NCBI GenBank assembly: GCA_964525015.1
Contig: CAZGFY010000003.1
Location: forward strand, 62,001-126,000
Reading direction: 5' to 3'
From: RGIG3102 sp964525015
GTDB taxonomy: Bacteria; Bacillota; Clostridia; Oscillospirales; Ruminococcaceae
DNA length: 64,000 nucleotides
In this document: piece after piece, positions 44,183-52,663 of the stretch
Position numbering within the stretch: position 1 is the first letter of the stretch
Layout: every line of letters starts with the position of its first letter
Notes under the pieces: generated by a model
What the model saw: the letters and a program-made list of their open reading frames with translations, nothing else
Databases searched by the model: none
Told to the model about the DNA's origin: nothing
Program-made: the position numbers and the translations under genes

Positions 44183-45193
44183 ATGAAAATAATTATAGAT
44201 GCGTTTGGCGGAGATAATGCCCCATTTGCAACGCTAAAAGGAGCAGAACTTGCCGTTAAGGAATACGGGGTTGAAATTTTAGCAGTTGGCGATATTAAAA
44301 AAATGCAGGACTGTGCAAAAGAAAATAGTATTGATTTAAAAGATATAGAATTTTTACAAGCAGATGATGTTTTTGATATAGAAGAAGACCCAACCGACAT
44401 AGTTAAAAAAAGAGATACAACTTCTATGCACATCGCCCTTAAAGCTTTAAGCGAAGGAAAAGGGGAAGGCATTGTTTCAGCAGGCTCTACTGGGGCACTT
44501 ATTATGGGAGCAACATTTATTATTAAAAGAATTAAAGGCTGTAAAAGGCCAGCACTTGCAGCAGTTGTGCCATCATCAAATCCAAAAGGATTTTTATTAG
44601 TGGATAGTGGTGCAAATACAGTTGTTCGCCCAGATATGCTAAATCAATTTGCAACAATGGGCTCAATTTATATGGAAAAGGTTGCAAAAATCCCATCGCC
44701 AAAAGTTGCATTATTAAATAGTGGCTCAGAAGAAACAAAGGGAACAGATGTTCACGTTGAGGCACACGCACTATTAAAAGAAAATCAAAATATCAATTTT
44801 GTTGGAAATATAGAAGGAAGAGAACTTTTAAATGATGCAGCAAACGTTGTTGTGGCTGATGGGTTTTCTGGGAATATTGCTCTTAAAGCTGTTGAGGGTG
44901 TGGCATTATTTGTTAACACTGAACTTAAAAGAATGTTTAAAGCAAGCCCATTAACTATGATAGCAGCAATTCTTATGGCAGGGCAATTAAAAGGATTTAA
45001 AAAGAAGTTTGATTATAAAGAAACAGGTGGAGCACCTGTTTTAGGTGTATCAAAAGCTGTTATAAAAGCACACGGCTCAAGTGATGAAGTTGCAATTAAA
45101 AATGCTATAAGACAGGCGAAAACATATATCGAAAACGATGTTTCAACCCTTATTGAAAATTCACTTGCTAAAAATTCAGTAAACGAAAATTAA
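44183..45193 (+). CDS. plsX: phosphate acyltransferase PlsX
   Basis: PlsX converts acyl-ACP and phosphate to acyl-phosphate, the substrate of PlsY in phospholipid synthesis. The 336 residues match the family: IIDAFGGDNAP at the start, SAGSTGALI, VLGVSKAVIKAHGSSD near the end. FakA (6204) can feed the same acyl-phosphate pool. Many Firmicutes carry acpP between plsX and rnc; here only 88 bp lie there and no acpP is present. Confidence 0.96.
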   Translation: MKIIIDAFGGDNAPFATLKGAELAVKEYGVEILAVGDIKKMQDCAKENSIDLKDIEFLQADDVFDIEEDPTDIVKKRDTTSMHIALKALSEGKGEGIVSAGSTGALIMGATFIIKRIKGCKRPALAAVVPSSNPKGFLLVDSGANTVVRPDMLNQFATMGSIYMEKVAKIPSPKVALLNSGSEETKGTDVHVEAHALLKENQNINFVGNIEGRELLNDAANVVVADGFSGNIALKAVEGVALFVNTELKRMFKASPLTMIAAILMAGQLKGFKKKFDYKETGGAPVLGVSKAVIKAHGSSDEVAIKNAIRQAKTYIENDVSTLIENSLAKNSVNEN

Positions 45194-45281
45194 TTTTAAA
45201 TAAAAATTTAAAAGGACAGATTTTCATCCAGTAAGCATTATTAGTTTTAGTAAAGCTTTGAGAAAGGAATGTTCAAAAAAT

Positions 45282-45944
45282 ATGAAAGAATTAGAAAAAG
45301 ATATAGGATATAATTTTAAAAATAAAGAAATTTTAAAACTAGCACTAACTCACTCTTCTTTTGCAAACGAAAATAAAAATAATGAATATAATGAGCGTTT
45401 AGAATTTTTAGGAGATGCGGTGTTGCAACTAGTAACGAGTGAAAAATTATATAACGAAAACAATCAAATGAGCGAGGGAAATATGAGCAAGCAAAGGGCA
45501 GGCCTTGTTTGCGAAGAGGCGCTTGCAAAATATGCAAATGAGATTTCACTTGGTGATTTTTTATTGCTAGGAAGAGGGGAAGAATCCTCAGGTGCAAGAA
45601 AAAGAGCCTCAACTTTAGCTGATGCATTCGAGGCTTTAATCGGTGCGATATTTTTAGATTCAGGCATTGTAGACGCTAAAAAGTTTATATTAAAATTTTT
45701 AGATAAGGCAAATGTAACCGTTGTGGATTTTAAAACCTTACTTCAAGAGATTATACAAAAAAATCCAGGGGAAAAACTTAGCTATATGGTTAAGGAAGAA
45801 AAAGGACCAGACCATGATAAGGAATTTTTAGTATCAGTTTTATTAAACTCAAATCCAATCGGAAATGGCTCTGGAAAAAGCAAAAAACAAGCAGAGCAGG
45901 CAGCTGCAAAAGAGGCGCTTATTTTAATGGGGTATAAATTATAA
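45282..45944 (+). CDS. rnc: ribonuclease III
   Basis: RNase III cleaves double-stranded RNA, including rRNA precursors. I use the ATG at 45282 behind GAAAGGAATG (220 residues); a TTG at 45258 is in frame but lacks a good site. The catalytic signature ERLEFLGDAVLQL is intact, with the second acidic pair in DAFEALIGAIFLDSG. A C-terminal double-strand RNA-binding domain (about 150-220) ends SKKQAEQAAAKEALILMG. The stop abuts the radical SAM gene start. Confidence 0.96.
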   Translation: MKELEKDIGYNFKNKEILKLALTHSSFANENKNNEYNERLEFLGDAVLQLVTSEKLYNENNQMSEGNMSKQRAGLVCEEALAKYANEISLGDFLLLGRGEESSGARKRASTLADAFEALIGAIFLDSGIVDAKKFILKFLDKANVTVVDFKTLLQEIIQKNPGEKLSYMVKEEKGPDHDKEFLVSVLLNSNPIGNGSGKSKKQAEQAAAKEALILMGYKL

Positions 45945-46943
45945 ATGGTAAAACATAAAAATTTATCAATTTTTATCCCACACGAGGGGTGCTTAAATGA
46001 TTGCTCCTTTTGTAATCAAAGAAAGATAAGTGGAAAAGAAATATCAGTAACAGCGAGAGAAGTTTTTAATATATGCGATGAATTTCTGCCAAAAGAAAAT
46101 GCAATAAATTTTGAGATAGCTTTTTTTGGCGGAAGTTTTACAGCGATAAATAGAGAATATATGCTCGATTTATTAAAAACAGCGAATGAATTTATAAAAA
46201 ATAATAGGGCAAATGGAATAAGAATTTCAACTCGGCCTGATGCAATAAATCACGATATTTTAAAAATTCTAAAAGAATACAATGTTACAAGTATAGAGCT
46301 TGGCGCTCAAAGTATGCAGGATGAAGTGCTACTTTTAAATAAAAGGGGGCACAAAGAAAGCGATGTTTTTTCAGCGTCAGAATTAATAAAAGAATACGGA
46401 TTTAATTTAGGACTGCAAATGATGACAGGGCTTTATGGCCAAAAAGACTATTTAAAATACGCAGTTGATACAGCAGAAAAATTTATTAAAATAAAACCCG
46501 ACACAGTTAGAATTTATCCAACCATAACATTAAAAGACACCCTTTTAGAAAAACTATATAAAAATGGCGAGTATCTGCCCCCATCTTTAGAAGAGAGCGT
46601 AGATATATGCGCAAAAGTGGCCAAAATGTTTTTGCAAAAGGATATTAAAATTATAAAACTTGGTTTGCACGCTCAAGAGGAAGTTGAAAAAGGGTTTGTG
46701 GCAGGGCCTTATCATCCAGCATTTTCAGAGCTGGTGTTTAGCAAAATTTACTTTGATAAAATAAAAGAAAAATTAGATAAAGATAAAAAAAGATATACTG
46801 TTTATGTACATAAAAATCGCCTATCTCAAGCAAGAGGGCAAAAAAGAAGTAATATACAAAAATTTCTGCAATTAGGCTTTGAAATTAATATTCAGCCAAT
46901 AGAAACAGAAGATTATGAATATATAAAAGTAGTGAGCGAGTAG
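45945..46943 (+). CDS. radical SAM protein, Elp3-like N-terminal type
   Basis: The 332-residue protein has the radical SAM cluster motif C16-x3-C20-x2-C23 (GCLNDCSFC). FFGGSFTAI and ELGAQSMQDEVL follow as typical SAM and barrel motifs. The C-terminal third lacks the GNAT domain of true Elp3. Proteins of this type lie between rnc and smc in many Clostridia and remain uncharacterised. A role in RNA modification is suggested by Elp3 similarity only. The start directly follows the rnc stop. Confidence 0.9.
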   Translation: MVKHKNLSIFIPHEGCLNDCSFCNQRKISGKEISVTAREVFNICDEFLPKENAINFEIAFFGGSFTAINREYMLDLLKTANEFIKNNRANGIRISTRPDAINHDILKILKEYNVTSIELGAQSMQDEVLLLNKRGHKESDVFSASELIKEYGFNLGLQMMTGLYGQKDYLKYAVDTAEKFIKIKPDTVRIYPTITLKDTLLEKLYKNGEYLPPSLEESVDICAKVAKMFLQKDIKIIKLGLHAQEEVEKGFVAGPYHPAFSELVFSKIYFDKIKEKLDKDKKRYTVYVHKNRLSQARGQKRSNIQKFLQLGFEINIQPIETEDYEYIKVVSE

Positions 46944-46961
46944 GAAAGGAAGAGTTAGAAA

Positions 46962-49900
46962 GTGTATTTAAAGGCAATTGAATTACACGGCTTTAAGTCG
47001 TTTCCAGATAAAACAAGGATAACCTTTGAAAAAGGTATGTCGGCTGTTGTTGGACCAAATGGGTCGGGCAAGAGTAATATTAGTGATGCCATTCGCTGGG
47101 TTTTAGGCGAAACTAGAAGTAAAGAACTTCGTGGCTCAGGGAAAATGGAAGATATAATCTTTGGGGGAACTCAAAAGCGTTCGCCAATGGGATTTGCCTC
47201 TGTTAGCTTAATTTTAGATAATAGCGAGAAAAATTTTGATTTAGACAGCGATGAAATTGCCGTTACAAGAAAATATTATCGTGGTGGGGATAGTGAATAT
47301 CAAATAAATTCAAACAAGGTTAGATTAAAAGATATCTATGAATTATTTTTAGATACAGGCCTTGGTAGGAGTGGGTATTCGATAGTTGGTCAAGGTAAAA
47401 TCAGCGAAATCGTTACGGCAAAGCCTGAAAATAGAAGAGAAATTTTTGAAGAAGCTTCAGGTATTTCAAAATTTAGATATAAAAAGAATGAAGCTGAAAA
47501 AAGCCTTAATAATGCCCAAGAAAATATAACAAGGCTTCTTGATATTCTTCTTAATTTAGAAGAAAGAGTTGAGCCACTTAGAAAAGACAGTGAAAAGGCG
47601 AAAAAATTCATAGAGCTTGCAAATGAGAAAAAAGAAATGGAAATTTCTCTTTGGATAGACACTACTAATAAATCAAAAGATTTACTTAGAGTAGAAGAGA
47701 GAAATCTAGAAATTTTTAGAAACGACTATGATGAAATAGACGTTCAGCTAGCTGATAAAGAAAAATATTTAGAAGATAAATTTTTTCATTCAAACACTCT
47801 TTTACAAAAAAGCGAAGAAAATTTAAACGATATAAGAAGAATTGAAAATGAAATAATTGATTTATCTTCACAAAAGGCAGTTTTTGAAACTCGATTAGAA
47901 TACAGTAAAGAAAATATAACCCTTTTAAATAACCAATTAGAAACCCTTACAGGCCAAGATAGCGATTTTGAAACTCAAAAGCAGGAAAAATTAAATGAAA
48001 TAGCTGATATTCAAAATAAAATAAAAGAGAGCGAAGAAGAGAAAACAAAAATTGAAAATTCGCTTTTAGAAATTAGCCAAAGGGAAGAAAATCAAGATAA
48101 AGAAAAGGCACAGCTTTTAGAAAATATCAATATTTATAATGATAAAATTCAAAATTCAAAAATCGAATTCCACTCATTAAAAACTCAAAATGAATCCCTA
48201 GAAGAAGGATTTAAAAGGGCAGAGAATGCAAAAAAAGAAGCCGAAGAATTTTTAGAAACTGTTAATGTTCAGGTGAATGATTTTAAACAGTTTATTGAAA
48301 CGGCGAATGAAGAAGTTTTAAAAAATAAGAATATTCAATCTGGAATTAATTTAAAATTATCAAGAATTGAAGATAAACAAAACGAAATCTTTGATGAAAT
48401 TCAAAAAAATCAGATTAGAAAAAATGATACCCAAAGTAGAATTAAACTGCTAACTGATATGGAAAACAGTCTTGAAGGCTTTCAGCACTCGGTTAAAAAT
48501 ATTTTAACTAGGGCAAAAAATGGTCAGCTTGCAGGAGTAGAAGGCTCGGTAGCACAACTTATAAATGTTGAAAAAGGGTATGAAACAGCAATAGAAATTG
48601 CCCTTGGCTATGCTTTGCAAAATATAGTTGTGGAAAATCAAACCAGTGCAAAAAGGGGAATTGACTTTTTAAAACAAACAAAGGGCGGCAGAGCAACATT
48701 TTTACCAATAGACACAATAAAGCCATCATTTTTTTCTGATAAACTCCCAGAAGGCGCTACTTTAGCGAGTAGCGTTATAAAAACGAATGAAAAATATAAG
48801 AATATTATTTCAAATTTATTAGGCAGAACTGTTTTGGCAAAAAATATTGATGAAGCGCAAAACTTTGCAAAACAGCTAAATTTTAAATATAAAATCGTAA
48901 CGCTCGACGGACAGCAAATCAATGCAGGGGGCTCATTTACAGGTGGGTCTGTTTCAAAATCAGCTGGATTATTTTCAAGAAAAGGCGAAATTGAAAAACT
49001 AAAAATCACGCTAGAAGATATTAATAAAGAATTTTTAATTTTAGAAGAAAAGCAATTAAAAACTAAAGATGAATATGATTTATTAAAAGCACAAATATCA
49101 GGATATGACGCAGAAATCGAAACACTGCTTTTAGATAAAACAAACGCAGAAATTGAACTTGCAAGATGCTCACAGCAAAAATCTCAATACGAAAATGCAA
49201 AAAATATACAAGGTGATATTTTAGAAAATTCTAAAAAAGCAATTGAGAATAATCAATTGAAAAGCAAAGAATTAGAATTAGATATTCAAAAATATGAAAA
49301 ATTATTAGAAGAAACTAGCAGTAGCCTTGAAAGCACTGAAAGATTTGATACTGAGCTACTTCAAAATCAAAGAGAGTTAAATGACGAATTACAAAATATT
49401 AAATTTAATATCTTAAAATTTGAAAGCGATATTCAAATTATCAAAAATACAATTCTTCAAATAGAATCTCAGGCGAGCGATAAATTAATTCAAAAAGAAA
49501 ATTTATTAAAACAATTAGAAGAATTAAAATCAGAACTTTTAGAAAAAGAAAGCCAGATAGAAGAAATTTCTAAAGAAATTTCAAATAAAAAGCTAGTTAT
49601 CCAAAATAAAGAGCAGGAAAATAAAGATATCACCAGCCAAAGATTTGAAATCGAAAAGGAAAGAAATCAAATCACAAATGATAATAAACAGCTATTTTCT
49701 AAAAAAGAAGATTTATCAAAACAAATTGTAAAGCTGGATGAAAAGATTAAATCTATGCAGATAGTTTACGATGATATAGTTTTAAAATTATGGGAAGAAT
49801 ACGAACTAACTATGCAAACAGCCTTAGAATTTGCAAAAGAAGTTGAAGATGCAAATCAGCTTAAAAAGGATTTATCAGTTGTAAAAGCGAATATTAAAAA

Positions 49901-50519
49901 GCTAGGCGATGTTAATGTTGGGGCGATATTAGAGTATCAAGAAGTTTATGAAAAATACACATTCCTAAAAGAGCAATTAGCTGATTTAGAAGAAAGCAAA
50001 AACCAATTAATTAAACTTATCGCATCTTTAAATGGTGAAATGAAGATATTATTTTCTGAAAGCTTTGATATTATTAATAGGAATTTCCAGAGTATATTTG
50101 TTGAATTATTCGGTGGTGGTAAGGCTAATTTAAAACTAACCGACCCTGAAAATGTTTTAGAATCAGGGGTTGAAATCGAAGTTAGCCCACCGGGTAAAGT
50201 TATTAAAAACTTAACTTCTCTTTCAGGGGGCGAGCAGGCACTTGTTGCGATTTCGGTTTACTTTGGCATACTCGCTCATAATCCGTCACCGTTTTGTATT
50301 CTTGATGAAATTGAAGCGGCGCTTGATGATGTTAATGTATCAAGGTATGCAAATTATCTCCATAGAATTTCAAATAAAACTCAGTTCATAGTTATTACAC
50401 ACCGTCGTGGTACTATGGAGGCAGCTGATGTTTTATACGGGGTTACTATGCAGGAAGATGGTATTTCAAAACTATTAAAGCTAGATGTTAACAATCTAAA
50501 CACAGATATACTAAACTAA
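46962..50519 (+). CDS. smc: chromosome segregation protein SMC
   Basis: SMC dimers form the bacterial condensin with ScpAB and extrude DNA loops at the origin. The 1185-residue protein starts at GTG behind GGAAAGGAAG. It shows Walker A GPNGSGKS (31-38), a long coiled arm (about 170-510), and a central hinge containing GGSFTGGSVSKSAG. A second coiled arm and the C-terminal head follow, with LSGGEQALVAISVYF (signature) and FCILDEIEAALDD (Walker B). It sits in the usual rnc-smc-ftsY order, but a 95-bp structured repeat separates it from ftsY. Confidence 0.97.
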   Translation: MYLKAIELHGFKSFPDKTRITFEKGMSAVVGPNGSGKSNISDAIRWVLGETRSKELRGSGKMEDIIFGGTQKRSPMGFASVSLILDNSEKNFDLDSDEIAVTRKYYRGGDSEYQINSNKVRLKDIYELFLDTGLGRSGYSIVGQGKISEIVTAKPENRREIFEEASGISKFRYKKNEAEKSLNNAQENITRLLDILLNLEERVEPLRKDSEKAKKFIELANEKKEMEISLWIDTTNKSKDLLRVEERNLEIFRNDYDEIDVQLADKEKYLEDKFFHSNTLLQKSEENLNDIRRIENEIIDLSSQKAVFETRLEYSKENITLLNNQLETLTGQDSDFETQKQEKLNEIADIQNKIKESEEEKTKIENSLLEISQREENQDKEKAQLLENINIYNDKIQNSKIEFHSLKTQNESLEEGFKRAENAKKEAEEFLETVNVQVNDFKQFIETANEEVLKNKNIQSGINLKLSRIEDKQNEIFDEIQKNQIRKNDTQSRIKLLTDMENSLEGFQHSVKNILTRAKNGQLAGVEGSVAQLINVEKGYETAIEIALGYALQNIVVENQTSAKRGIDFLKQTKGGRATFLPIDTIKPSFFSDKLPEGATLASSVIKTNEKYKNIISNLLGRTVLAKNIDEAQNFAKQLNFKYKIVTLDGQQINAGGSFTGGSVSKSAGLFSRKGEIEKLKITLEDINKEFLILEEKQLKTKDEYDLLKAQISGYDAEIETLLLDKTNAEIELARCSQQKSQYENAKNIQGDILENSKKAIENNQLKSKELELDIQKYEKLLEETSSSLESTERFDTELLQNQRELNDELQNIKFNILKFESDIQIIKNTILQIESQASDKLIQKENLLKQLEELKSELLEKESQIEEISKEISNKKLVIQNKEQENKDITSQRFEIEKERNQITNDNKQLFSKKEDLSKQIVKLDEKIKSMQIVYDDIVLKLWEEYELTMQTALEFAKEVEDANQLKKDLSVVKANIKKLGDVNVGAILEYQEVYEKYTFLKEQLADLEESKNQLIKLIASLNGEMKILFSESFDIINRNFQSIFVELFGGGKANLKLTDPENVLESGVEIEVSPPGKVIKNLTSLSGGEQALVAISVYFGILAHNPSPFCILDEIEAALDDVNVSRYANYLHRISNKTQFIVITHRRGTMEAADVLYGVTMQEDGISKLLKLDVNNLNTDILN

Positions 50520-50526
50520 GCAAAAT

Positions 50527-50621
50527 ATAAATAATCTTCACTTTGTTACGATTATTTACTCGAGTTTTATTTGCCTGCAGGGAGTATAGCAGGCAAATCG
50601 CTAAGGCGATTACACAAAACG
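50527..50621 (+). repeat. 95-bp structured intergenic element, copy A
   Basis: This is one of two copies (the other at 61384) aligned without gaps, with nine differences in 95 bp. It folds into hairpin 1 (50530-50536 with 50550-50556), hairpin 2 (50569-50578 with 50589-50598) and hairpin 3 (50596-50601 with 50606-50611, partly alternative to hairpin 2). An outer GTTTT-AAAAC pairing encloses hairpins 2 and 3. The hairpin 2 loop has GAGTA (50582-50586), complementary to TACTC at 50557-50561. It lies between smc and ftsY, 8 bp past the smc stop. No family is recognised. Confidence 0.85.
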
Positions 50622-50663
50622 TCGCTTATATGTTCAAATTATAAATTAAAGGAAGTGATTTTA

Positions 50664-51590
50664 ATGGGATTTTTCTCAAAAATTGCACAGGGACTTAAAA
50701 AAACTACTGATAGCGTTTTTAATGCTATCACAAAAACTATTATTTCATCGCCTATTACCGATGAATTATACGAAGAACTTTTTGAAGAATTAATTCTAGC
50801 AGACGTTGGCTATGAAACTAGCGAATTTTTATGCGAAGAATTAAAACAAAGGGCGAGAAAAGAAAAGGCTCAAAATGGACAAGAAGTTTTAGCTATATTA
50901 AAAAATATAATTAAAGAAACGCTTACTGCAGAAAATGAGATGGATTTATCTTCAAATCCAAGCGTTATATTAGTTATTGGAGTTAATGGAGTTGGAAAAA
51001 CAACTTCAATAGGAAAACTTGCAAACCTTTATAAAAATGAAGGTAAAAAGGTTTTACTTGCAGCAGCTGATACATTTAGAGCGGCAGCTGCAAATCAGTT
51101 AAATGAGTGGGCAAATAGAGCTAGCGTTGATATTCTAATAAAAGAAGAAGGACGCGATCCTGCCTCAGTTGTTTTTGAAGCTGTGGAAAAAGCTAAAAGC
51201 GAAAATTATGATATAGTCATCTGTGATACAGCAGGAAGACTCCACAATAAGAAAAATTTAATGGAAGAATTATCAAAAATTCGCCGAGTGATAACAAAGG
51301 CTGATGAAAATGCAAGCGTTGAAGTGTTACTTGTTTTAGAATCAATAACAGGGCAAAATGCAATCAGCCAAGCTAAAGAATTCACAAGTGCTGCAAATGC
51401 AACCGGCGTTATTCTAACAAAGCTTGATGGAACTGCAAAGGGTGGTAGTGTGCTTTCTATTAAAAGGAGCCTTGAAATCCCAGTTAGATTTGTTGGCGTT
51501 GGGGAGCAGATGGATGATTTAATTCATTTTTCAGCCGAAGAATTTGCCGATGCGTTAGTGAGTTTAAAAGAAACTGAAGAGGTGGAGTAA
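50664..51590 (+). CDS. ftsY: signal recognition particle receptor FtsY
   Basis: FtsY docks SRP-ribosome complexes at the membrane. The ATG at 50664 behind AAAGGAAGTG opens MGFFSKIAQGLKKT, a typical short amphipathic start (308 residues). The NG domain has the helical N part (about 20-95), Walker A GVNGVGKTTSIGKLA, ADTFRAAA, DTAGRLHNK and TKLDGTAKGG. An upstream in-frame extension passes through the 95-bp repeat and is not coding. The stop shares a base with the rdgB start. Confidence 0.96.
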   Translation: MGFFSKIAQGLKKTTDSVFNAITKTIISSPITDELYEELFEELILADVGYETSEFLCEELKQRARKEKAQNGQEVLAILKNIIKETLTAENEMDLSSNPSVILVIGVNGVGKTTSIGKLANLYKNEGKKVLLAAADTFRAAAANQLNEWANRASVDILIKEEGRDPASVVFEAVEKAKSENYDIVICDTAGRLHNKKNLMEELSKIRRVITKADENASVEVLLVLESITGQNAISQAKEFTSAANATGVILTKLDGTAKGGSVLSIKRSLEIPVRFVGVGEQMDDLIHFSAEEFADALVSLKETEEVE

Positions 51591-52174
51591 TGGTTTTTGC
51601 AATTGCAACTAATAATAAAAAAAAATTAGCTGAAATTAAAAGAATTCTAGATGAATTTTCATATAGCTATAAAAGCCTTGCTGATTTAAATTTAGATATT
51701 GAAATCGAAGAAACAGGAAAAACCTTTGAAGAAAATGCTTATATAAAAGCAAGCGAAATAGCAAAAATAACAAATATGCCAGCGATTGCAGATGATTCAG
51801 GGCTATCAGTTGATATTTTAAATGGGGCACCAGGGGTATTTTCGGCAAGATATGCAGGCGAGCACGGCGATGATGAAAAAAATAATGATTTACTGCTTGA
51901 AAATTTAAAGGATGTAAAATTAGAAGATAGAAAAGCAAAATTCATATCAGCTGTTTGCCTTGCTTTTCCAAACGGAGAATACAAAACCTGCCTTGGCGAG
52001 TGCGAGGGGTATATCGGATTTACTAGAAAAGGAAATGAAGGTTTTGGGTACGACCCTATATTTATGGTTGGTGATAGGAGCTTTGCCGAGTTTTCAGCAA
52101 AGGAAAAAGATGCAATCAGCCATAGGGGCAAGGCATTAAATTTATTAAAAAAAGAAATTGAAGCTTTAAAATAA
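51590..52174 (+). CDS. rdgB: XTP/dITP pyrophosphatase (RdgB/HAM1)
   Basis: RdgB hydrolyses non-canonical purine triphosphates to prevent their incorporation. The 194 residues show the family motifs FAIATNNKKKLAEIK, ADDSGLSVDILNGAPGVFSARYAG, and GFGYDPIFMV with SHRGKAL near the end. It overlaps ftsY by one base (TAATG), implying translational coupling. It continues the ftsY-yhbY-nadD series. Confidence 0.96.
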   Translation: MVFAIATNNKKKLAEIKRILDEFSYSYKSLADLNLDIEIEETGKTFEENAYIKASEIAKITNMPAIADDSGLSVDILNGAPGVFSARYAGEHGDDEKNNDLLLENLKDVKLEDRKAKFISAVCLAFPNGEYKTCLGECEGYIGFTRKGNEGFGYDPIFMVGDRSFAEFSAKEKDAISHRGKALNLLKKEIEALK

Positions 52175-52244
52175 TTAGATTTTAGAGTATAATGATTAAA
52201 CGGTGTCACTAAAAAGAGTGATACAAAGAAAAAGGATAAAAATT

Positions 52245-52544
52245 ATGACATCAAAACAAAGAGCATTTTTAAGAGGGCAAGCTCAAAAACTGCCAGCGAT
52301 TTTCCAAATAGGAAAACAAGGCATATCAAAAGAATTAATCGAAGGGCTAACCAACTCTTTAAAAGCAAGAGAATTAATTAAAATTAGCGTTTTAGAAACT
52401 TGCGAATACAATGCAAAAGAAGCTGCTAATATTATAGCAAATGAAATTGAAAACTGCTTTGTTGTGCAAACAATTGGAAGCAAAATCGTTTTATTTGTGC
52501 AAAATGAAAAAGAAACAAAATTTGATTTAAAAAGCATAAAATAA
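52245..52544 (+). CDS. yhbY: YhbY-type CRM-domain RNA-binding protein
   Basis: This 99-residue protein consists of one CRS1-YhbY domain. It starts MTSKQRAFLRGQAQKLPAI, with the RNA-binding loop IGKQGISKELIEGL. E. coli YhbY associates with pre-50S ribosomes. I place the start at 52245, behind AAAGGAT; the frame is open upstream without similarity. It sits before nadD as in many Firmicutes. Confidence 0.94.
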   Translation: MTSKQRAFLRGQAQKLPAIFQIGKQGISKELIEGLTNSLKARELIKISVLETCEYNAKEAANIIANEIENCFVVQTIGSKIVLFVQNEKETKFDLKSIK

Positions 52545-52569
52545 TCATTCATTTATAAATTATAAAGAT

Positions 52570-52639
52570 AAGTCTAGATAAATTTTCAGACTTTAGGTTT
52601 TGTGTATTGTACTAAGACGTAAATAAAAAAACACAAAAC
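52570..52639 (+). promoter_or_regulatory. two hairpins in the nadD-yqeK leader
   Basis: AAGTCT pairs with AGACTT (52570-52593), then GTTTTGTGT (52597-52605) pairs with ACACAAAAC (52631-52639). The second stem ends 24 bp before the ATG. No T run follows, so a terminator is unlikely; a leader structure is possible. Confidence 0.4.
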
Positions 52640-52663
52640 ATTGAGAAAGGAATGGCTAAATTT

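Noticed and set aside
50571..50663. N-terminal extension of ftsY through the repeat element
   Set aside because: It is encoded by the 95-bp intergenic repeat. The ATG at 50664 has a strong ribosome site and a typical FtsY start.
51739..52209. Minus-strand 156-codon ORF opposite rdgB
   Set aside because: It overlaps a clear rdgB gene, has no similarity and no ribosome site.
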